27,194 bases of DNA from DASPFV01 sp035620975. GTDB taxonomy: Bacteria; Acidobacteriota; Vicinamibacteria; Vicinamibacterales; 2-12-FULL-66-21. The DNA lies in assembly GCA_035620975.1 (NCBI GenBank), contig DASPFV010000078.1:1-27194 (forward strand), in the 5' to 3' direction. The notes below the pieces were generated by a model, which did not search any database, was not told the origin of the DNA, and saw only the letters and a list, made by a program, of their open reading frames with translations. Every line of letters begins with the position of its first letter. Position 1 is the first letter of the stretch. Shown here one piece after another: positions 22,505 through 27,194 of this stretch. The position numbers were made by a program, and so were the translations under genes.

Positions 22505-24181
22505 TCAGCCGCCGAGCGCGTCGGCGAAGAGCCGCGTCAGCACTTCTCCGGCATCGCCCTGATCGCCCCTGATGTGGATCCTCACCACCCTGCGCCCATG
22601 CGCCGCCAGCGTCCCGGCGTCGGCGAGCGCCTGGGATCGCTTCAACACCCCGAAGGAATAGCCGGCGTCAGGGATCGGCGTCTCCGTTGCGTCGTCTCCG
22701 GTGATCACGAATGCGACGACGTTGTCCGGTCCGCCCTTGTGGTACTGCCCCGTCGAGTGGAGATACCGCGGGCCGACGCCGTACGTCGTCGCCGCGTGCG
22801 TCTTCGAGCGCAGTGCGTGCCGAATCGCCGCAATCGCCGATTCGAGGCCGCTCGTCGGCGGAAGATACGACAGGAAGGCCGCGTAGTCGCCAGGTGCGAT
22901 TGACTGCACCGCGGCGGCGACGACGCCCTCCGGGCTGGTACCGGCGAACGTCGGGGCCTGAACGAACGCACGGGCTCCCGACGCCGTGGGCTCTTGATCG
23001 GGCAGCCTGCCCTCCGAGCCGAACGCGGCGAGCAGCGCTTTGGTGTTCTCCTTCGCTTCGGCCACGTTCGGCTCATCGAACGGGTTGATCCCCAGCACGG
23101 CGCCGGCGACCGCCGTTGCGAACTCCCAGCGGAAGAACTCGGCCCCGAGCCCGCTCCGCCTTGTCGAGAGGCGCAGGACGGGGTGACCGGCGTCTTCGAG
23201 CGCCTCGAGCCCTCGCGCGTCCGGCCCGTCGTCCTCGGTTGCCATCGCGACGAACGCCCGGTCCTGCCCGTATTCGTCGGGGCGCCCCAGCGGCTCGTCC
23301 ACCACCGGCAGGGCACCCTTCCCGTGCTTGCCCGTGCTCTCCGCGACGAGCTGTTCGATCCAGAGGCCGAGCGAGGCGAGCGAGGGCGGCAGCACCACCG
23401 TCAGCTTGTTCCGGCCCTCCAGTGTCGCCGCGCCGATGAACGCCCCCAGCTCGAGGCCGGCGTTGGTGTGGTTCTCCTGCCGGCAGCCTTCGGCCATCGC
23501 CGACCCGCCCTCGAGCAGCTCCCCGGGCATGGCGTCCAGGAGCGAGGCAGGCACGAGGCCGAAGAGCGACAGCGCGGAGAAGCGCCCTCCGATGTCCGGA
23601 GGATTGAGGAAGACGTGCCGGTACCCGCGGCTCTCGCCGAGCTTCTGCAGGGCCGTTCCGGGATCCGTGATCGCGATGAACTGGCGCCCGGCAGCGCGCG
23701 GGCCGAGCGCGGCGACGGACAGGGACCAGAAGAACTTCTCGAGCGAAGCGACCTCCACCGTCCCTCCGCTCTTGCTCGCCACCAGGAACAGCGATCTGGC
23801 GGGGTCGAGGCGGCCCGCTGCCGCCGTGATGGTCTGTTCGTCCGTCGTGTCGAGCACGTGCAGACGGACGGCCGTTCGATCGGGGCCGACGACGGTGGCG
23901 ATGACCTCGGCGCAGAGGCTGCTGCCGCCCATGCCGAGCAGGTACACAGACTCGACGCCGTCCGCCCTGACGGCCTGTCCGATCCCAGTGACGCGATCCA
24001 GCTGGGGGGGCATGGTTGCGGCCACGTCCAGCCATCCGAGCCGCGACGCGATGGAACGCGCATCAGCCGAGCCCGGGTCTGCCTGCCAGACGGCCAGATC
24101 GCGAGCCCAGATGCGGGAGACGACGTGATCAGCGAGGAGGCGATCGGCCAGCCGCGCGGCCGGTTCGTAGGCAAGGGGCAT
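22505..24181 (-). CDS. pgi: Glucose-6-phosphate isomerase
   Basis: Pgi interconverts glucose 6-phosphate and fructose 6-phosphate. The 558-residue protein contains two SIS-type sugar-phosphate folds: LLGMGGSSLCAEV (residues 81-93), ASKSGGTVEVASLEKF (135-150, phosphate binding), the GGRFSALSLFG segment and QENHTNAGLELG, then STGKHGKGALPVVDEP and INPFDEPNVAEAKENTK. The sequence resembles, from memory, the isomerase half of transaldolase-Pgi fusions more than E. coli Pgi, yet no transaldolase precedes it. A candidate promoter lies about 90 nt upstream. It is divergent from the Fe-S carrier gene and convergent with fumarase. Confidence 0.92.
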   Translation of the reverse strand: MPLAYEPAARLADRLLADHVVSRIWARDLAVWQADPGSADARSIASRLGWLDVAATMPPQLDRVTGIGQAVRADGVESVYLLGMGGSSLCAEVIATVVGPDRTAVRLHVLDTTDEQTITAAAGRLDPARSLFLVASKSGGTVEVASLEKFFWSLSVAALGPRAAGRQFIAITDPGTALQKLGESRGYRHVFLNPPDIGGRFSALSLFGLVPASLLDAMPGELLEGGSAMAEGCRQENHTNAGLELGAFIGAATLEGRNKLTVVLPPSLASLGLWIEQLVAESTGKHGKGALPVVDEPLGRPDEYGQDRAFVAMATEDDGPDARGLEALEDAGHPVLRLSTRRSGLGAEFFRWEFATAVAGAVLGINPFDEPNVAEAKENTKALLAAFGSEGRLPDQEPTASGARAFVQAPTFAGTSPEGVVAAAVQSIAPGDYAAFLSYLPPTSGLESAIAAIRHALRSKTHAATTYGVGPRYLHSTGQYHKGGPDNVVAFVITGDDATETPIPDAGYSFGVLKRSQALADAGTLAAHGRRVVRIHIRGDQGDAGEVLTRLFADALGG

Positions 24182-24270
24182 CAGCGGTCCTGTCGACGGC
24201 CGGCCCGGTCAGGCGTGCCGGGCGAACGGCCGGGCTGGGGCGACCCTGGGCTCGGCCTTCAGCTGGCGCC

Positions 24271-24300
24271 AGTATGTGGCGGGGACCAACCTCGAGACAA
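24271..24300 (-). promoter_or_regulatory. Candidate pgi promoter
   Basis: On the minus strand TTGTCT (24300-24295), 18 bp, CATACT (24276-24271). Each hexamer matches consensus at four of six positions. The leader to the pgi ATG would be about 82 nt. Confidence 0.35.
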
Positions 24301-24355
24301 GTCGGCGCGGACGGACGTCTAACTGATTGAGGCCGTGCAGGTTGACAGGTCCACG

Positions 24356-24373
24356 GTGACGGCCCGTCGTCAC
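24356..24373. promoter_or_regulatory. Palindrome upstream of the carrier-gene promoter
   Basis: GTGACG-N6-CGTCAC is a perfect 6-bp dyad ending 8 bp before the -35 of the promoter at 24382. Position and 18-bp length fit an operator for a dimeric regulator; the adjacent Fur-rubrerythrin protein is an obvious candidate binder, but the dyad does not resemble an AT-rich Fur box. Confidence 0.35.
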
Positions 24374-24381
24374 GGCCGTCC

Positions 24382-24411
24382 TTGAAGGCACGCCACGGCG
24401 GCGGCTATAAT
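24382..24411 (+). promoter_or_regulatory. Promoter of the Fe-S carrier / Fur-rubrerythrin operon
   Basis: TTGAAG (24382-24387), an 18-bp spacer and a consensus TATAAT (24406-24411) form the strongest promoter in the window. The start would be near 24418, leaving a leader of about 36 nt with AGGGAG (24441-24446) placed seven bases before the ATG at 24454. Confidence 0.7.
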
Positions 24412-24453
24412 CGAGGTTGGTCCGTGCAGCTTCGGGCACGAGGGAGACATCAG

Positions 24454-24783
24454 ATGATCAACGTCACGCCAGCAGCAGCGTCCAAAATCAACGAACTGCT
24501 CACCGAGGAGAACAAGCTGGAGGCCGGCCTGCGGGTCTTCGTGCAGGGGGGCGGCTGCTCCGGGTTTCAGTACGGGCTCATGATCGACGAGGGCGAGGGG
24601 GACGCGACCACTGACGCCGTCATCGAGTCGAACGGAGTCAGGCTGCTGATCGATCCCATCAGCGCGCGCTACCTGCGCGGAGCCGAGGTCGATTTCATCG
24701 ACAACATCACCGGCGGCGGATTCACCATCAAGAACCCGAACGCGAAGTCGACGTGCGGGTGCGGCTCGTCGTTCTCGGTCTAG
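24454..24783 (+). CDS. erpA: A-type iron-sulfur carrier protein (ErpA/IscA family)
   Basis: The 109-residue protein delivers [2Fe-2S] or [4Fe-4S] clusters to apoproteins. The three cluster cysteines are in canonical places: C35 in GGGCSGFQYG and C101, C103 in STCGCGSSF. Length is standard. The INVTPAAASKINELL start and the FIDNITGGGFTIKNPNA region are typical of ErpA/IscA; the symbol is chosen because no isc or suf cluster surrounds it, but IscA-type naming is equally defensible. It has a clear promoter and Shine-Dalgarno. It precedes the Fur-rubrerythrin gene by 22 nt, probably in one message, which ties it to iron and oxidative control; class I fumarase nearby is a possible client. Confidence 0.93.
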   Translation: MINVTPAAASKINELLTEENKLEAGLRVFVQGGGCSGFQYGLMIDEGEGDATTDAVIESNGVRLLIDPISARYLRGAEVDFIDNITGGGFTIKNPNAKSTCGCGSSFSV

Positions 24784-24805
24784 ATTCCGGCGAGTCGAGG
24801 GCTCG

Positions 24806-25813
24806 GTGGTGCCCCGGGCCCTCGCGAGCGTCATGCAGTCCCCTTCCGCCTACCTCGAAAGCCTGCGTCCGGCCGGCAGCAAGCGGTCGAGCAAGCGCGA
24901 CCTGATCGTGAACGTGTTCCTGCGGCAGGAAGGGCACCTCACGGCGGACGACCTGGTCGATCTCATCCGCAAGGAGGACCAGCGAATCAGCCGGGCGACG
25001 GTCTATCGCACGCTTCAGTGGATGGTGGATGCCGGGATCGCGCGGAAGGTCGATTTCGGCGAGGGACGGTTCCGCTTCGAGCACTCCTACCGGCACCCGC
25101 GGCATTTCCATCTGATCTGCAAGGGCTGCAACCGGTCGTTCGAGTTCCTCAGCTCCGACATCGAGGCGCTGCTGGAGGAGGTGGCCGCGGCGCGCGGATT
25201 CACGCCGCGGCAGAGCGTGCTCCAGATTCATGGCACGTGCGAGGCCTGCCGCACCGGACGAGTCCCGTCGGTCGAGGGGGGCCCGACGGAGCTGCTCTTC
25301 GCACGGGATGCGCTCCGGATCGCGATCGCCACCGAGCGGAGCGGGCTCGAGTTCTACAGCCGTGCGTCGAGGCTGACGCGGGACCCGCGCGGCCGTCGCG
25401 TGTTCGAGAAGCTCGCCGACGAGGAAAAGGAGCACCTCGCCACGCTGGAGAAGCGCTACAGCGAGCTGCTGCAGCGCGACCCGCAGCTCGAGTCACACCC
25501 CACGTTCCTGTTCTTCAAGGGTGCAGCCAACGGGCTGTTCGCGGCCGGCGCCGACCAGCTCACCAAGGGCGTGAACGATCGCCAGGCCCTGATGATCGGG
25601 ATCCGGTGCGAGCGCGGCTCGCATCGCTTCTTCAAGCGCTACGGCGAGCGGTTCGAGGACTCCGAGGGCAAGCAGATCTTCCTGGAGTTCGCAGACGAGG
25701 AACGTGCGCATCTCGAGCTGCTGATCCGCGAGTACCGGGCGCTCGTCCATCGCCAGCGGCGACGCCGGACGCGGCGCCCCCTCCGCAAAACCGGCCAGCA
25801 GGCTACTGCTTGA
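24806..25813 (+). CDS. Fur-family regulator fused to a rubrerythrin-like diiron domain
   Basis: Residues 1-150 of this 335-residue protein are a Fur-type repressor: winged helix with recognition helix SRATVYRTLQWMVDAGI (62-78), structural zinc cysteines C105/C108 and C145/C148, and regulatory-site candidates H44, E92, H100, H102 and E113. Residues about 160-315 form a four-helix rubrerythrin-like bundle with all diiron ligands: E177, E207xxH210, E269 and E299xxH302. No rubredoxin-type C-terminal domain follows; the end is a basic tail. E113 stands where PerR has its oxidation-sensitive aspartate, so peroxide sensing by the Fur half is less likely and may be done by the diiron half (inference). 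GTG at 24806 has a GAGG five bases upstream; ATG 24833 is the alternative. It follows the Fe-S carrier by 22 nt. Confidence 0.85.
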   Translation: MVPRALASVMQSPSAYLESLRPAGSKRSSKRDLIVNVFLRQEGHLTADDLVDLIRKEDQRISRATVYRTLQWMVDAGIARKVDFGEGRFRFEHSYRHPRHFHLICKGCNRSFEFLSSDIEALLEEVAAARGFTPRQSVLQIHGTCEACRTGRVPSVEGGPTELLFARDALRIAIATERSGLEFYSRASRLTRDPRGRRVFEKLADEEKEHLATLEKRYSELLQRDPQLESHPTFLFFKGAANGLFAAGADQLTKGVNDRQALMIGIRCERGSHRFFKRYGERFEDSEGKQIFLEFADEERAHLELLIREYRALVHRQRRRRTRRPLRKTGQQATA

Positions 25814-25849
25814 ATCTCGGTTCAACCCGGAACTTTTGCGCCGACCGGA

Positions 25850-26701
25850 TTGATCGATTTACATCTCCACACCACCGCCTCGGACGGCGAGCTGTCTCCC
25901 ACCGATCTCGTCGCGCGCGCCGCGGCGGCCGGTCTGACGATCGTCGCGGTGACGGATCACGACACGCTGGCGGGGCTGCCCGAAGCCAGGGATGCGGCCG
26001 CTCGCCATGCCGTCCGTCTGATCGACGGCATCGAGATCACCGCCGTCGAGCAGGGGCGGGACGTGCACGTGCTCGGCTACTTCATGGACGCGGCGAGCGC
26101 GACCCTGCTGGAGTTCCTTCGCGGCCAGCGGGCGGATCGGATTCGCCGCGTGCGCGCGATGGTGGAGCGCCTGGCCACGCTCGGATTCCCGGTCGACATC
26201 GAGCCGGCGCTCGGCCGGAGCGCCACGATGCCGGGCCGGAGTGTCGGCCGTCCGCTCGTTGCCGATGCGCTCGTCGCAGCCGGGCATGCCGCCGACAGGC
26301 GTGATGCGTTCGATCGGCTCCTGGGTTTCGGCCGGCCGGCATTCGTGGCCCGCTGCGGGGCCCGGGTGGCGTCGGTCGTTGCCACGATCCACCGGGCTGG
26401 CGGCATCGCGTCCCTGGCGCATCCCGGGCTCACCCGCATGGACGGCGAGATTCCCGGCTATGCCGAAGCCGGACTCGACGCGATCGAGGCGGTGCACAGC
26501 GATCACGACGCGGAGGCGGAGCGGGCGTACCGGCACATGGCGGTCCGTCTCGGCCTGGCCGTGTCGGGGGGCTCCGACTTCCATGGTCAAGGCTCGCATC
26601 ACGCGCCGATGCTGGGCCTGCTCTCGCTGCCGTCGGGCGACTTCGCCGATCTGGAACGACGGGCCGCAGCGCGCGCGGGCGGCCGCATGGGGGACGCGTG
26701 A
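25850..26701 (+). CDS. PHP domain phosphoesterase (RNase AM / TrpH-like)
   Basis: The 283-residue protein has the full set of PHP metal-binding motifs: DLHLHT with H5 and H7, SDGELSP (D12), VTDHDT (D36-H37), GIEITA, HVLGYFMD, SLAHPG and GGSDFHG near the C-terminus. This subfamily includes nucleoside 3',5'-bisphosphate phosphatase and the 5'-3' exonuclease RNase AM; which activity applies here is open. The start is TTG at 25850 because IDLHLHT must be at the extreme N-terminus. It lies 36 nt after the Fur-rubrerythrin gene and its stop overlaps the next start (GTGA), so it may belong to the same message. Confidence 0.9.
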   Translation: MIDLHLHTTASDGELSPTDLVARAAAAGLTIVAVTDHDTLAGLPEARDAAARHAVRLIDGIEITAVEQGRDVHVLGYFMDAASATLLEFLRGQRADRIRRVRAMVERLATLGFPVDIEPALGRSATMPGRSVGRPLVADALVAAGHAADRRDAFDRLLGFGRPAFVARCGARVASVVATIHRAGGIASLAHPGLTRMDGEIPGYAEAGLDAIEAVHSDHDAEAERAYRHMAVRLGLAVSGGSDFHGQGSHHAPMLGLLSLPSGDFADLERRAAARAGGRMGDA

Positions 26702-27194
26702 GCGCCACACTTGCGGCCCCGGCCGTCCTCCAGCTGGAGGCGGTGGTGAAACGGTATCAGGCCCTGAGGCCGCTTCGCATCGAGCAGCTCGAGGTCGGGG
26801 CCGGCGAGCGGGTCGCGATCGGCGGGGTCGATGCCGGGGGGGCAGAGGTGCTGGTGAATCTCGTGACTGGCGCGGGCCTGCCGGACTCCGGGTCCGTGCG
26901 CGTGTTCGGTCGCGACACGGCGACGATTGCTGGCGGCGACGAATGGCTCGCCTCGCTGGACCGCTTCGGCATCGTCAGCCCGCGGGCGGTGCTGCTCGAG
27001 GGCTCCACGATCCAGCAGAACCTGGCCATGCCGTTCACGCTGGAGATTGACCCCGTGCCCTCGGCCATCGGCGATCGCGTCGCCGCGCTCGCTGCAGAGT
27101 GCGGCATTCCGTCCGAGCCATCGTGGCTGGCGCGCCCGGCGGGACACACACCGCCCGACGTGCGCGCGCGCCTGCACCTGGCACGCGCCGTCGC
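26698..27194 (+). CDS. Degenerate ABC-type ATPase domain protein (partial, cut by window end)
   Basis: From the GTG at 26698, overlapping the PHP stop by GTGA, an open frame of at least 165 codons runs off the window. It reads like an ABC ATPase: LQLEAVVKRYQALRPL start, VGAGERVAIGGVDAGGAEVLVNLVTG, DSGSVRVFGRD, then EGSTIQQNLAMPF and PPDVRARLHLARAV. The Walker A site is GVDAGGAE, lacking the lysine and following Ser/Thr of GxxGxGKS/T, the Q-loop glutamine is not seen, and the LSGGQ signature is replaced by a segment around TPPDVRAR. So it probably does not hydrolyse ATP by itself and may be the inert partner of an active subunit or a regulatory piece. The family call is good; the role is unknown. 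Confidence 0.65.
   Translation, partial: MSATLAAPAVLQLEAVVKRYQALRPLRIEQLEVGAGERVAIGGVDAGGAEVLVNLVTGAGLPDSGSVRVFGRDTATIAGGDEWLASLDRFGIVSPRAVLLEGSTIQQNLAMPFTLEIDPVPSAIGDRVAALAAECGIPSEPSWLARPAGHTPPDVRARLHLARAV

Larger units (their letters stand above)
24182..24453. other. Divergent control region between pgi and the Fe-S carrier gene
   Basis: This 272-nt gap holds a candidate pgi promoter (minus), a 6-bp-arm palindrome and a near-consensus promoter for the carrier gene (plus). I see no RNA gene in it. A 76-codon open frame on the minus strand has no recognisable features and is not called. Confidence 0.5.

Noticed and set aside
22994..24322. 442-codon open frame on the plus strand
   Set aside because: Antisense to pgi; no recognisable domain and shadow-type composition.
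24340..24411. Fur or PerR box (AT-rich palindrome) before the Fe-S carrier gene
   Set aside because: Only the GC-rich dyad GTGACG-N6-CGTCAC is present; nothing resembling the classical AT-rich boxes.
24209..24439. 76-codon minus-strand open frame between pgi and the Fe-S carrier gene
   Set aside because: It covers the carrier-gene promoter, has no ribosome site and no recognisable feature.
1..27194. CRISPR arrays, insertion sequences, tRNA genes, phage genes, defence systems
   Set aside because: I read both strands for regular repeats, transposase-like proteins, terminal repeats and tRNA-like arms and found none. Recognised genes are metabolic or housekeeping.

Overview
The window is a stretch of ordinary bacterial chromosome with high GC (roughly two thirds G+C), densely packed and mostly core metabolism. 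There is no sign of phage, insertion sequences, CRISPR or tRNA/rRNA genes. Gene content and order (ileS-lspA-lgt-rluD; an M16 peptidase pair; prmC-prfA beside moaD-moaE-thiD; fumarase class I head to head with a class II superfamily lyase; an A-type Fe-S carrier followed by a Fur/rubrerythrin fusion) fit a Gram-negative, aerobic or facultative, non-proteobacterial organism. I lean to Acidobacteriota (Vicinamibacteria-like). That is an inference from style, not a database match.

Layout. 19-5785 (minus): ileS, lspA, lgt, rluD and a NUDIX hydrolase read as one translation/lipoprotein-maturation operon. 5819-5957 is intergenic and carries three strong hairpins, one a good intrinsic terminator for the next gene. 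5958-6770 (minus): an exported protein with two N-terminal repeats and a LecA-like C-terminal domain. 6976-10267 (plus): an active M16 peptidase, an inactive M16 partner and a HAD hydrolase, tightly coupled. 10045-15113 (minus): thiD, moaE, moaD, prfA, prmC, a HIT protein and a GNAT-type protein. 15133-15759 (plus): bioY, whose promoter overlaps the 5' end of thiD. 15833-20729 (minus): an aspartase/fumarase-family lyase, an exported methyltransferase, a polyprenyl diphosphate synthase and a membrane-anchored alkaline-phosphatase-fold protein, with overlapping or nearly abutting genes. 20795-22324 (plus): class I fumarase. 22505-24181 (minus): glucose-6-phosphate isomerase. 24454-27194 (plus): erpA-like carrier, the Fur-rubrerythrin fusion, a PHP phosphoesterase and the start of a degenerate ABC ATPase cut by the window end.

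The best candidate for something unusual is the protein at 24806-25813: a complete Fur-type repressor (Zn Cys4 site and regulatory-site ligands) fused to a complete rubrerythrin-like diiron bundle, 22 nt downstream of an Fe-S carrier gene that has a near-consensus promoter. Other points of interest are a set of pseudo-enzymes (M16 partner, phosphatase-fold protein lacking half its metal ligands, ABC ATPase without Walker A lysine), several genes whose -10 box lies so close to the start codon that the mRNA should be leaderless, a shared symmetric -10 between the two fumarase-family genes, and two genes whose 3' ends appear shifted by one nucleotide.
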